DNA of 64,000 bases from assembly GCA_963920525.1 (NCBI GenBank), contig OY986436.1:82646839-82710838 (forward strand). The letters run 5' to 3'. Origin of the DNA: Dichetophora obliterata (taxonomy: Eukaryota > Arthropoda > Insecta > Diptera > Sciomyzidae). Below are positions 45,907-55,577 of the stretch, one piece after another. The notes beneath the pieces were generated by a model, which was given only the letters and a program-made list of their open reading frames with translations, was not told where the DNA came from and ran no database searches. Position 1 is the stretch's first letter; each line of letters starts with the position of its first letter. Position numbers and translations under genes: made by a program.

Positions 45907-47112
45907 CTAGCTGAAACCCGGCGCGTTGCTGCCACGCTCCCTTGCATGTGTAAATTGAGGTTGAATACTGAATTTCGATGCTGTGTGACCTATAAATCCA
46001 AAGCTGATAGATATCCCAAATTTGGGTTGTATGTGAGGTGCAACGCCGCCTTGACCAACGCCCATTATATGCGATCAATTAAACTGAATGTGTAAATAAA
46101 GGTCGAATACGAAATTCCGACGCTTTGCGACCTATAACTCCAAAGCAATTCGATATCGCAAATTTAGGTCAAATAAGAGGTCCCTTGGCAAACGCCCATA
46201 AAATTTAATCAATGAAATCGCATGTGTACATTTAGGTCGAATACTGAGTTCCGACGCTGTGCGAAAAATAACTCAGAAGCTATTCGATATCGCAAATTTG
46301 GGTTGTATGGGAGGTGTCACTCTCCCTTGTCTAACGCCCAAAAAATGTTACCAATGAAAGTGAATGTGTAAATTCGGATCGAATACTGAATTCCGACGCT
46401 GTACGGCCTATAATTCCAAAGCTATTCGATAGCACAAATCTGGGTTGTATGGAAGATGCCAGTCCCCCTTTTCCTACGACCATAAAATGTTATTAATGAA
46501 ACTGTATCCATAAATTTATGTCGAATAGTGAAGTCCGATGCTGTGTGACCTATAACTCCAAAACTATTCGATATCGTAAGTTTTGGTTGTATCAGAGGAT
46601 CAACTGCCCCTTGTTTAACTCCCATAAAATGTCATCAGTGGAACGACATGTGTAAATTGTGGTTGAATATCGAATTTCGAGGCTGTGCGACTCATAACTC
46701 CAAAGAAAATTGATATCGTGAATTTTTTATATATTCGTAGGCGGTAAAAAGGGGTGTGGAAATTTTTTCTTAAACCATCTCGTAACTCAAAACAAAACCA
46801 CTGCCAAAATTTTAGCTCGATCGGACCAGTTATTTCGAAGTCTCTTTATCTTTGCTTAAGAGAAGGCGTAGCTATAGTGGGACACTGCCCATTTTAAGTA
46901 TGGTTACCGATAATAATCATGCGAACTTAATTACCAAATTTTAGTTTAATACGACAAAAACTGTCTTAAATATAGCATTTTTATTGATTTGTGGGCGGTA
47001 AAAGGGGGTGTGGCAAATTTTAAATATGCCTATATTGTTCGCGTAAGTGCAAGCAACAAGTTGACAAAGTTTTATCGCAACCGATATAATCGATTCATTT
47101 TTATATATTAGA
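45907..47112 (-). mobile_element. Helitron-like element, second copy of the 14-17 kb family
   Basis: CTAGCTGAAACCCGGCGCGT at 45,907 (complement of the CTAG 3' end) and ATTTTTATATATTAGA at 47,112 (5' TCTAATATATAAAAAT). The interior has about five units of the approximately 140-bp repeat followed by GTGGGCGGTAAAAGGGGGTG blocks. Shorter than the 14-17 kb copy through fewer repeats. Non-coding. Confidence 0.75.
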
Positions 47113-47159
47113 TAAATCTTTCACATTTTTGTAAATAAATAAATCTTTCTTTATAAACG

Positions 47160-47460
47160 GGAAGCTCTTAAAATTTTATAATAAAAAGGGCTAGGAGTCT
47201 CATGCAAATGCATGTTTTTTTCTGGACATTAAAAATGGAAATGGTTAATTTATCGTATTTCCAACTAATCATGAAATTTCCATTAAAATGGCATTCAATT
47301 GCAAGTGCATTTTTTTTTTGCATATTTTGCAATAAATGCATGGTCTTGCATATTTTACAAAAATGCCTGTTTCCATGTTTATTGCGCATATTTTTGCATA
47401 TTTGACAATAAATGCATGGGGTTTTTGCATATTATTGATTTGCAACCATGCAAACTTAGT
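47160..47460. repeat. TTTGCATAT/ATGCATG-rich region
   Basis: An imperfect duplication (TTTGCATATTTTGCAATAAA at 47,317 and TTTGCATATTTGACAATAAA at 47,393) in AT-rich sequence keeps frames open on both strands. No protein signal. 47,461-47,600 is AT-rich spacer. Confidence 0.5.
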
Positions 47461-48025
47461 ACGACAAATTTTTGGGAGAAGATAACTTAAAATTATTACT
47501 TTCATACTCACTTAATATTTTTGTTGTTTTTGATAAATTAATTTTATATGTATTTTAAAATGATTTTTTTTTATTTTTGTGTTTAATTACATTAATTGCA
47601 TTTGGCATGCACCCTGTGATATCTACTACAGCGGCTATGCGGAGAAGCACGAGTTTGGATGCGGATTTGTAGTTGGCAAGAGACTACGGCCCCACGTCTT
47701 GCGATTCACACCTGTGAACGAACGACTTGCCATAATCTGCATCAAGGTTACATTTTTAATATAAGCCTAAATTGTGCACACGCTCCGACAGAAGACAAGG
47801 ACGATGAGATCAAGGAAATTTTCTACGAGCGCCTTGAAAATGCTTACGAGTGCTTCCCCCGTCACGACGTAAAAATCGTGCTTGGTGACTTCAACGCTAA
47901 GGTGGGCAAGGAAAATAATTTTGGTCCAACAGTCGGAAAATTCAGCCTCCACGACAACACCTCCGATAACGGAATGAGGCTGATTGACTTCGCCGCAGAA
48001 CGAAACATGGTCGTAAGTAGCACTA

Positions 48026-49690
48026 TATATAATAAGTTGGGGATTTGCCGAAGCAGACCACAGAGGGTCCCTTTTCGTCCCCCATTGGACAAAGGGTACT
48101 ACTGCTCGGAGTACTCGTACGTGAGCATGCTCCTTGTGTAAGCATCCTTTGTCACCTCAAGCATATCCTTATAGGTTAGTTGACCAATCTCGGCTTCGCC
48201 AATAAATGGGCGTCACAGAGTGGTCAATCTTATGCTTGCCAGCGCCGGACACTGACACAGAATGTGTGCTGCTGTTTCCGGCTCCTCTAGGCATAACCTA
48301 CACGCATCGTCCTCGGTCAGAGTCATCTTCCCGAGATGGTACATGAAGGGACCGTGTCCTGTGACCAGTGCAGTAAGCCAGCTTAAAGTCCTTCGATTGT
48401 ATCGGATAACTTTTGCTGCCTCACTACGAGACCACTTCACGGCCGCCTTTGATTGCCTGCAATTAACAGCTTCTTCCCACCTTTTACTGTGTTCCGAGTC
48501 CGTCCATTGTTTAATAAGGCCTGCCACCATATTGTCGCCTATGGCGATACGTGGTTCTGGTCCACAGAATTCTTCTGCTGATCCTGCTCTTGCTAAAGAA
48601 TCAGCTTCTTCATTCTGTTCTATGCCAGAGTGTCCTCTCACCCACATAAGTGTGAGCTCATTCGTCTGAGCGCACCTATTGAGTTTTGTAAGACATTCTA
48701 TGGCCAACCTGGAAGTGATGTCTGTCCGTTGCATACACCTAATCAGAGACTTATTGTCGAGAGCGATGACAATTTTCTTGCCACTGATCCGGCCATCTAT
48801 CAGGTGGTCCAGCGCATGCACTACGCCAAGCATTTCTGCCTGGTATACAGACACAAACCTCCCCAACCTCAGTACACAGGATAGGCTTAACTCTTTTGAG
48901 TACACGCCTGCCCCGGCCCGGCCATTCATCAGAGAGCCGTCTGTGAATATACTGATATCGCTACCAGCGATTTCTTCACAAACGGCTCCATCCGTTATAA
49001 GAGTTTTATAACATTTTTCTGTTATTTTTACTCTCTGCCTTCCGTCCATAGGCATAAACGCCTCCCTGACATCTCTCTGTACAATATCAAGGATGCGAAT
49101 ATGACCATGCAGGGCCGTTGCCCCATGCCACGCAGCATTTCGCAACATCCTGAGGGCTGACAGCGCCGCTGTTTTCTTTATTTCTAAATCCAACGGCAGC
49201 ATACCTAACAGAACCTCCATTGCGCTTGTTGGAGTGGTGTGTATTGCACCTGTTATTCCAACACACGCCAGCCGTTGGACTCTGTCCAGTCTCTTCTTAA
49301 TGGTTTTTTGGCTGACTTTTGTCCACCAAATCACCGAAGCATACGTGATGACAGGTCTAACCATCATAGTGTAAACCCATTTCATAGCCTCTGGGTTTAG
49401 CCCCCATTTGAGACCACAAACGCGTCTGCACTGGAACAGAACCCTCTTGGCTCTTTGAATCCTATCTTCTACATGCTCGTTCCAGTTCAGTTTGCTATCA
49501 AGGGTTACCCCTAGATATTTAACTTTCGTGGACATGTTGATTTCAGCTCCAAAAAGTCTGAGTGGTTCTGTCCTCAGGCCTACCCTCATTCTAGTAAAGA
49601 TAATATTGTCTGACTTGCCTGCGTTTACGGTAAGGCCTTGTTCTCGACACCACTCCTCCACCATTCGGAGTGCTCCCTTCATGATGTCAG
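48026..49690 (-). mobile_element. 5'-truncated LINE (LOA/R1-like) inserted with 10-bp TSD
   Basis: AGTAGCACTA occurs exactly at 48,016-48,025 and 49,691-49,700, bounding 1665 bp of minus-strand LINE. The 3' end lies at 48,026 with a TATATAATA-type tail (complement). The 5' end is cut just after the catalytic box of the reverse transcriptase. A clean duplication and 5' truncation are the expected products of target-primed reverse transcription. Confidence 0.88.
48213..49682 (-). CDS. LINE polyprotein C-terminal part: RT thumb, RNase H, zinc knuckle
   Basis: A 489-codon frame without lesions. It begins after the missing YADD box (EEWCREQGLTVNAGKSDNII), then KVKYLGVTLDSKLNWNEHV and MVRPVITYASVIWW (thumb). 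RNase H follows from about residue 243: ISIFTDGSLMNGRAG (Asp), YQAEMLGVVHALDH (Glu), IALDNKSLIRCM (Asp), RGHSGIEQNEEADSLAR (Asp). It ends with a CCHC-like motif CRLCLEEPETAAHILCQC. RNase H with a C-terminal knuckle points to LOA/R1/I-type LINEs. An intact frame over this length suggests a fairly young insertion, but the truncated copy cannot be autonomous. The stated start is the first Met inside the insertion, not a native start. Confidence 0.85.
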   Translation of the reverse strand: MKGALRMVEEWCREQGLTVNAGKSDNIIFTRMRVGLRTEPLRLFGAEINMSTKVKYLGVTLDSKLNWNEHVEDRIQRAKRVLFQCRRVCGLKWGLNPEAMKWVYTMMVRPVITYASVIWWTKVSQKTIKKRLDRVQRLACVGITGAIHTTPTSAMEVLLGMLPLDLEIKKTAALSALRMLRNAAWHGATALHGHIRILDIVQRDVREAFMPMDGRQRVKITEKCYKTLITDGAVCEEIAGSDISIFTDGSLMNGRAGAGVYSKELSLSCVLRLGRFVSVYQAEMLGVVHALDHLIDGRISGKKIVIALDNKSLIRCMQRTDITSRLAIECLTKLNRCAQTNELTLMWVRGHSGIEQNEEADSLARAGSAEEFCGPEPRIAIGDNMVAGLIKQWTDSEHSKRWEEAVNCRQSKAAVKWSRSEAAKVIRYNRRTLSWLTALVTGHGPFMYHLGKMTLTEDDACRLCLEEPETAAHILCQCPALASIRLTTL

Positions 49691-50029
49691 AGTAGCACTA
49701 GATTCAAGCATCTCTATATTCACCAAAAAACCAAAAATTAAATTGATCACGTTTTGATCGACGGAAGGCACTCTTCCAGTGTATTGGATGTACGCACGAT
49801 CCGTGGTGCAAACATTGACTCGGACCACTATCTTGTTGCAGCCAAGATCCGTACACGTCTGTGGGCAGCTAAAAATACACGCAACCCTACACAGAGAAAG
49901 CTAGATGTCGACAAGCTGCAATCGAAACAGACAGCCGATGCTTTCGCCACTCGACTCTCAGTCCTGCTTCAAAGCACTTCTCCAATCGATGATATAAGCG
50001 CGCAGTAAACACACATATCCAACTCCATG

Positions 50030-50130
50030 CGTATTCTTTGTTCTCAAGTGATTTTTCGATGGTAGACACAAGGGAGTGCAGAGCTGTCTCTGTAGATCTG
50101 CCTTTAACATTAAAGGCCTACATAGGCATG
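50030..50130 (-). pseudogene. Short reverse-transcriptase fragment
   Basis: On the minus strand the sequence reads KGRSTETALHSLVSTIEKSL followed by ENKEYA, a motif just before the first RT catalytic Asp of RNase H-type LINEs. It is about 30 codons long, abutting the RTE endonuclease block in opposite orientation. Possibly from the same family as the 48-49.7 kb insertion, but not contiguous with it. Confidence 0.6.
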
Positions 50131-50159
50131 TTGGGATTTTAGAAACCTGTAATTTAACA

Positions 50160-50345
50160 AAATTTTTAAGATTTTAGGCTGAAATTTTTTAAATAATCAA
50201 AAATAATATCTAAAAGTGGTCGGATTATTTTTTCTTGACTACTTTTGATTAGTTTTGATTATTTTCATTTATTTAACCTTTCTAAATAAGCCAATTACTA
50301 ATGACTACGATTAGTAATCATTATTTAACAGCTATGACTAAAACA
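50160..50345. repeat. AT-rich inverted arm, partner of 45,070-45,290
   Basis: AAAAGTGGTCGGATTATTTT and GACTACGATTAGTAATCATT are inverted counterparts of blocks at 45,070-45,290 in matching order. The arms enclose about 4.9 kb of other repeats. 50,346-50,564 shows nothing further. Confidence 0.5.
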
Positions 50346-50564
50346 TGATATTTTATAGCAACTTTTCGAAAAAATTAGTTTCGAGAAAAAAGCGTTTAAA
50401 GTCTTCGGTTAAGTTTTAGGAAGTCTTACTGACGACACTGAAATGGCTTTAATTTTTGAAATAATTTTAATTTCAAAAAAATCCTTTAAGGATTATTCTA
50501 TTATTTCTATAAATTATCAAAAAATTTTTATTTTTTAAATTTTCTAGACTAGAATACTGCCTTA

Positions 50565-52005
50565 ACCCGAAACACCCTGTCGTTGCCATATGGCAACGCA
50601 AACACAAACACTTAAAATGTGCTTATTTTAGTTCGCATCACTGCTTTATTTGACGACCCATTTAACAGTTGATAGATGCTTTTTGTTTAGTTTGCTTTGA
50701 CATTTTATTATGGATTGACTTACACCAGAGCAACGCGTGCAAGTTGTGGAAACTTTTAATCAAAATAATGGTTCGTCAAACTTATCGTGCACTTCGTCCA
50801 TTTTATGGCGTACATAATCGTCCTTCAGAGCTGCTAATTCGAAGAACAAAAGATCGTTTTCGGACCACATTTACTGTTACTGATAATGTGCATCCCGTGA
50901 GACGCCGAACAGTGCGCACTGAAGAATCTGTAGCCGCTGTACAGGAAAGCATTTAAGATGATCCTAATCAATCAATTCGTCGCCGTTCTCAGCAACTGGG
51001 GTTGTGTCCTTTCACTTTATGGAAGATTTTACGAAAAGATCTTGGCTTAAAACCTTTCAAGATTCAACTTGTGCAAGAATTAAAGCCAAACGACCATGGT
51101 ATGCGTCGCCAATTCGGCGAATGGGCTGAAGCACAAATTGATATTGATTTTGAATTTCCATGGAAAATTTTATTTTCCAATGAAGCTAATTTTTGGTTGA
51201 ATGGGTACGAATAAACAGAATTGTCGTATTTGAAGTGAGGAGAATCCACAAGCTTGTGCCGAAACACCATTACATCCACAGAAAATTACTGTTTGGTGCG
51301 CTTTATGGGCTGGCGGAGTCATTGGCCCATATGTCCTCAAAAACGATGATGGTCAGAATGTTACTGTCAATGGTGAACGGTATAGGAACATGATTCGAAG
51401 TTTTTTCGTACCTCAATTAGCTGGCATTAATCTTGCTGATATGTGGTTCCAACAGGACGGAGCCACATGCCACACAGCGGGCGCTACAATTGATTTACTC
51501 AAGGAAACTTTTGACGAAAAAATAATTTCACGAAATGGCCCAATTAATTGGCCCCCTAGATCGTGTGATTAACCCCATTGGATTATTTTCTTTGGGGTTA
51601 TGTAAAGGCACTTATCTACGTCGATAAACCACAAACAATTGAACACCTGGAAATCAACATTCGTAGATTTATCGGCGAGATACGGCCGAAAATGCTGCGA
51701 AAAGTTTGTGAAAATTGGTGTTCCAGATTGCGCCTTGTACGTGCCAGCCGTGGCGGCCACATGGCCGAAATCATATTTAAACATTAATATCATAAAATTT
51801 TCTATCCAATAAAGCCCGTTTCATTGATATTAAAAATATATTACTATGTTTTTATATGATTTAAGCTTGTATCAATCTATAAAAAACACCCTAGATCATT
51901 AAACTAATTAAGTAATTTTGTAAAATTTTTGTAAGATCGGATGCATATTTGAGTTAACAGGTCATTCTGAAAATTTTAAAAAAATTTACTCAGGGTGATT
52001 CGGGT
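50565..52005 (+). mobile_element. mariner-type transposon, TA duplication
   Basis: ACCCGAAACACCCTG at the left and the inverse of ACCCGAATCACCCTG at the right, with TA on both sides (50,563-50,564 and 52,006-52,007). It is 1441 bp long with one transposase pseudogene. A GTTGCCATATGGCAAC palindrome lies just inside the left end. Confidence 0.78.
50710..51787 (+). pseudogene. mariner transposase, multiply broken
   Basis: From ATG 50,710, with TGA as the third codon. Then LTPEQRVQVVETFN, frameshift, VRQTYRALRPFYGVHNRPSE (N-terminal HTH), a stop at 50,954, and LGLCPFTLWKILRKDLGLKP (second HTH). The core reads FSNEANFWLNGY, WFQQDGATCHTAGATIDLL and WPPRSCD...PLDYFLWGY. The first catalytic Asp is replaced by Asn (AAT at 51,179-51,181). 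From the second Asp, the candidate third Asp lies after 36 or 41 intervening residues; the latter corresponds to the DD41D spacing I recall for rosa-like mariners of tephritid flies. Several further stops and shifts make it inactive. Confidence 0.8.
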
Positions 52006-52094
52006 TACGAAATTTTGAGCTCTACATTTTTATAACTTTGCAGTTTTTTTGATAAGGCGACTATAACACAACACAATAAGTGAACAGATGACGA

Positions 52095-52393
52095 ATGAAA
52101 CGGCACATAACCAGAAATTAAAAGAACTCATTATTTCCGAACAGTTTGCAAGAAACCCCCTCACTTCATGGGAACGAAGACATGTAACACCTTTTGGATT
52201 GTCTGATAATTAAATTAATTGAAGTTCAATATAATGAAAAGGATTTCACTAAAAAAACTCAGCACAATTGAAGTTCTGTTTGTCCTAGATAACCAGGGCT
52301 AGATGTCTTCATTTCCGCGAAGTGAAGGGTTTTCCTTCAAACTGTTTCAATAAGTACTTTCGATTTCTGGTTATGTGCTGTTTCATTCGCTCA
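52095..52393. mobile_element. MITE with ~90-bp imperfect inverted arms
   Basis: CGAATGAAACGGCACATAAC and following sequence (CAGAAATTAAAAG, CTCACTTCATGG, GAAGACAT) are mirrored at 52,300-52,393 with moderate divergence. No clear target duplication. 52,006-52,094 is spacer. Confidence 0.6.
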
Positions 52394-53485
52394 CTCCTCA
52401 ATTACACAATTTACAATTAACAATATTGTACTCCTACTCGTGTATTTATTATATTAAAAGTTCATTACACCTATTAAAACACCGATCTACGTAGACTTAA
52501 GGGATCAGATTAAATAATTAAGTGATCAAAGAATAATTCAGAAAAACATTCAAGCTTCGAGTAAGTTTTTCAACATTTGTGATCGAGAACATATTTCCTA
52601 ATCCTTGATCTAACGTACAAGAGGACATTTCATAATAGTAAAAAAAATCCTCTTTGCCTCTATACGCCATTGCAAACGTATTTTGGTGTGAACCCATGCA
52701 CGTAGAACACGTAGAGCAAAGTAGCATTAAGAAAAAATTTCAAACATATAAAACAACAGAAAACGATTATTCTATCTAACAAAAATTATCAAAAGAAAAA
52801 ACAGTAAAAACAAAATAAAAGAAAATATTTCCAAAAAAATGTATAAAATACATATCAAAATATTCCCATACAAAAAAAAAATGTAATAAAAAAAAAGTAT
52901 AGCAGTGAGGGCACTGCCGACCGAAGCGAAAACCTATATATAAAATATTAGTATTCCTGGAAGACGTTGTCCTGCCACGGACCGCTTTACTGCTATGTAA
53001 GAATTTTCATGCTTATAGGGTGTTTCTGACTATCCTACATGTAGGATGGATTTGACAGGTCGGACGGACATGCAGGATGTGCGAAAGCTCATACTGCAGC
53101 CCGTCGATGAAAATCACACTACATGTACGATGAAAATCAAAAACAGCTAAAAGTTCCGCTATGATCTTGTTCTTCTCTGTGCGTCCTTGTTTGTAGATTT
53201 CCTTGGTAATTGTTATTGGCGCAGTTAGCTGCAAATTTTTTGTAGACGTTGTGAATTCTAATTGTGTAGCTATAGTCGGCATATGAAATTAGAATTATTT
53301 TCGTTAAGAGCTTATAGCAATTTATTAAATGTTTTATATATTACTGAAACTATTTCTTTTGAGCAAAAGTGTTACCATATTAGAAATACATATAATTAAA
53401 ATAATTATTTAATTATTTCATTATAGAATTAATATAAATAATGAATATAATGAGCTAAATTGTTCATACATATGCACTATATATA
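52394..53485. other. Intergenic; contains a Helitron-like fragment
   Basis: 52,950-53,000 carries TTGTCCTGCCACGGACCGCT, a motif shared with the Helitron-like elements at 15.9 and 26.4 kb. 53,030-53,050 includes the palindrome CCTACATGTAGG. No gene recognised; the minus frame at 53,013-53,282 has no known motif. Confidence 0.45.
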
Positions 53486-54418
53486 CAGGGTTGTCAATAT
53501 TCGAAGCGCCCATCTGGCAACACTGTAACTTTCCGCAGTGATGCCAAATCGACTAATGACATACCTCGTTTGAAGCGTCATTCCAAGCAAATGCTTACAA
53601 TGGAACAGTACACGCCACGCGAACGCTCTAAAATTGTTGAAATTTACATTCAACAAAACAAGTCAATAGTGAAAACTCAACTCAATAAGCGATGAAGCTC
53701 ATTTTCAGTTGAACGGAACGGTAAACAAACAAAATTGCCGTATTTATGCCACTGAAAATCCACAAGAGATTCAAGAGGCACCTCTTCACGATGCAAAAGT
53801 CACTGTTTGGTGCGGCGTTTGTGCTAATATGCTCATTGGGCCGTTCTTTTTCGAAGATGATAATGGCCACAGAGTTACTGTCAATCAGGAGCGTTATCGC
53901 GATATGATAAACAATTTTTTCATGCCAATCGTTCGTCGAAAGCGTATCAGGCACTACTGGTTTCAACAAGACGGCGCGCCACCACACACAAGCCGCACTA
54001 CAATCGATTTTTTGAAGCAATTGTTCCCTGGCCGTTTGATGTCAAAAAATGGTGATTTCGATTGGCCGCCAAGATCACCAGATTTAACGCCTCCAGACTT
54101 CTTTTTGTGGGGTTATTTAAAATCAAAGGTTTACGTCAACAAGCCAAAGACCCTAGAAGAGCTGAAAACCGACATCCGTCAAGAAATATTCGCCATTCCC
54201 ATCGAAATGTTGAAGAAAACCATGGAAAATGCTGCAAAACGGGCACAATATGTCGTAGAGGCCAATGGCGACCATTTACGAGATATCATATTCAAGAAAT
54301 AATGTAAGCAAATTTACTTGAACCCAATTAAATGATATTCATTACTAACAGACAAAAAATTGTGGTTTCTTTGATTTATTTAAAAATAAAATGGGCGCTT
54401 CGAATATTGGCAACCCTG
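53486..54418 (+). mobile_element. mariner-type transposon with internal deletion
   Basis: CAGGGTTGTCAATATTCGAA continuing GCGCCCAT is inverted at the right end with one mismatch over about 28 bp. TA flanks both sides (53,484-53,485 and 54,419-54,420). At 933 bp it is about 0.35-0.4 kb shorter than a usual mariner. Confidence 0.85.
53600..54302 (+). pseudogene. mariner transposase, DNA-binding half deleted
   Basis: The N-terminus MEQYTPRERSKIVEIYIQQN (ATG 53,600) runs about 30 codons. It then meets a deletion junction near 53,683, after which the catalytic core is open to 54,302: DEAHFQLNGTVNKQNCRIYA (first Asp at 53,691), WFQQDGAPPHTSRTTIDFL, WPPRSPDLTPPDFFLWGYL, ending DHLRDIIFKK. The core starts in a different frame from the N-terminus. 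All three acidic positions remain and the core has no stop. The deletion removed most of both helix-turn-helix motifs. Same Asp spacing as the 50.7-kb mariner but a distinct subfamily in sequence. Confidence 0.85.
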
Positions 54419-54432
54419 TATATATATGTATA

Positions 54433-54602
54433 TGACCGACCCCCACTAACTTTGGAGGGACGATCCACCGATTCCAGTGGCACACCCCCTGCAACCCCCT
54501 GGGGGTTCAAACATTTGTTTGTATGGGAGCCCCCAGGGAGTTCTAGGAGGTGTGCCACTGGCATGGCTGGATCAGCCCTCCAAAGTTAGTGGGGGTCGGT
54601 CA
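54433..54602. mobile_element. GC-rich hairpin MITE, TA flanks
   Basis: TGACCGACCCCCACTAACTT continuing TGGAGG is exactly inverted at the right end. Further inside, CCAGTGGCACACC/GGTGTGCCACTGG and CCCCCTGGGGG blocks pair, so most of the 170 bp can fold. TA stands on both sides (54,431-54,432 and 54,603-54,604). Unusually GC-rich for the window. 54,605-54,890 shows no gene. Confidence 0.75.
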
Positions 54603-54890
54603 TACATTTGGACGCGATTGGGGCACTCTAAATGGGTCAAAGAGGGATTTTTCAAAATTTGACAATACGGAAAAGTTGGGGCATTAGAATTCGTTTTAGA
54701 GGTATAGTTCCTTGGGCAAAGTTTCTTATTTTGATCCCTAGAATACGATTTTCACTGAGCAATGGGCGATTTTTTTGCCTCCCCACAAATCGACCCGGCC
54801 TAATATATATATATTTATATATGTATTTCCGATACGATAACACTTTTACTAAAAACAAATAGTTTTACCAATATTTAATATACTCTTGAA

Positions 54891-55133
54891 TTTATATGTA
54901 TAAACTGTTTTCTAAAGTAGTTCGATGTCATATGCTGACTGTAGCTACAAATAAACATCTACAAAAAATTAAAGCTTACTGTACAACAATAACTACCAAG
55001 CAAATCTACAACAACAACGCAAAGAGAATGACAGATCCCAGTGGTTGCGCAGCGTTAGAGGGGATGAACCGAATTGGCGGCGGAAAATATACAGCACTTT
55101 GCTTGCTATTTTTTCTGTTTACCTGCTAGCAAG
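54891..55133 (+). repeat. Dispersed repeat, copy 2 (partner at 17,532)
   Basis: From ATATGTATAAACTGTTTTCT to TACCTGCTAGCAAG, the same orientation as the copy at 17.5 kb, with one extra block of about 15 bp (AACGCAAAGAGAATGACA). Function unknown. Confidence 0.75.
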
Positions 55134-55577
55134 ATCTCAAGTGGAGGGAGGCATTATATATTCATATAATATATTCAGCTCTTCACGGAAATGGGCTGCT
55201 CACTTTGATCTTTCTTCATATTCTTTAATGAATGAATGAATAAAAGCAGAAATGATCACTTCATGAATGAGCAAATGCGAACCCTGTTTTAGAATGAATG
55301 AAAAACAAATATAATGTTTTGTGCAGCTCTTTTACTAGTATTATTTATTCAAACATATCTGAATATAAGAGCACTATTATTTTGCACAAAGCTGTATGAA
55401 ATGGAATCACCGATACATACCTGGTTGAAATTGTTCCTGTACTTGTCTGCATTAACGACTGGTGGCTAGTAAATTTTTCGGGCACCAGCGGAACGTTATG
55501 CCGCGTTCAACGAAATCGGTAAGTTCAATTTATACAATATATACCAATAACCATGGCTGGGATATGCGGCATTTCAG
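55134..55577. other. Spacer without recognised gene
   Basis: Includes TGAATGAATGAATAAAAG simple sequence (about 55,220). On the plus strand ATGCCGCGTTCAACGAAATC precedes a donor GTAAGT at 55,520, possibly an exon of a decayed transposon gene; not supported further. Confidence 0.35.

Larger units (their letters stand above)
47600..50036 (+). mobile_element. RTE-type LINE endonuclease region, split by another LINE
   Basis: Plus-strand coding blocks lie on both sides of the 48,026-49,690 insertion and join at the duplicated AGTAGCACTA. The 5' part is missing before about 47,615. The reverse transcriptase is missing after about 50,036, where an unrelated minus-strand RT fragment begins. Confidence 0.75.
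47615..50036 (+). pseudogene. Endonuclease (APE-like) of an RTE-type LINE, interrupted
   Basis: Left block: YSGYAEKHEFGCGFVVGKRL, NERLAIICIK, a one-base shift near 47,755, then CAHAPTEDKDDEIKEIFYER, KIVLGDFNAKVGKENN (GDFNAK catalytic motif), TSDNGMRLIDFAAERNMVVS. Right block after the insertion: FKHLYI...IDHVLIDGRHSSSVLD and ANIDSDHYLVAAKIR (SDH catalytic motif), ending near ISNSMRI. There are stops at about 49,739 and 50,007. The HAPTE-GDFN-DH motifs identify the endonuclease/exonuclease/phosphatase fold. This version is often annotated in insects as craniofacial development protein 2-like and belongs to RTE-type retrotransposons. Confidence 0.82.

Noticed and set aside
48262..49011. Plus-strand ORFs over the LINE region
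   Set aside because: Antisense shadows of the open minus-strand RNase H-containing frame.
53013..53282. Minus-strand 89-codon ORF as a gene
   Set aside because: No motif, no supporting splice or start context, and adjacent to Helitron-like debris.
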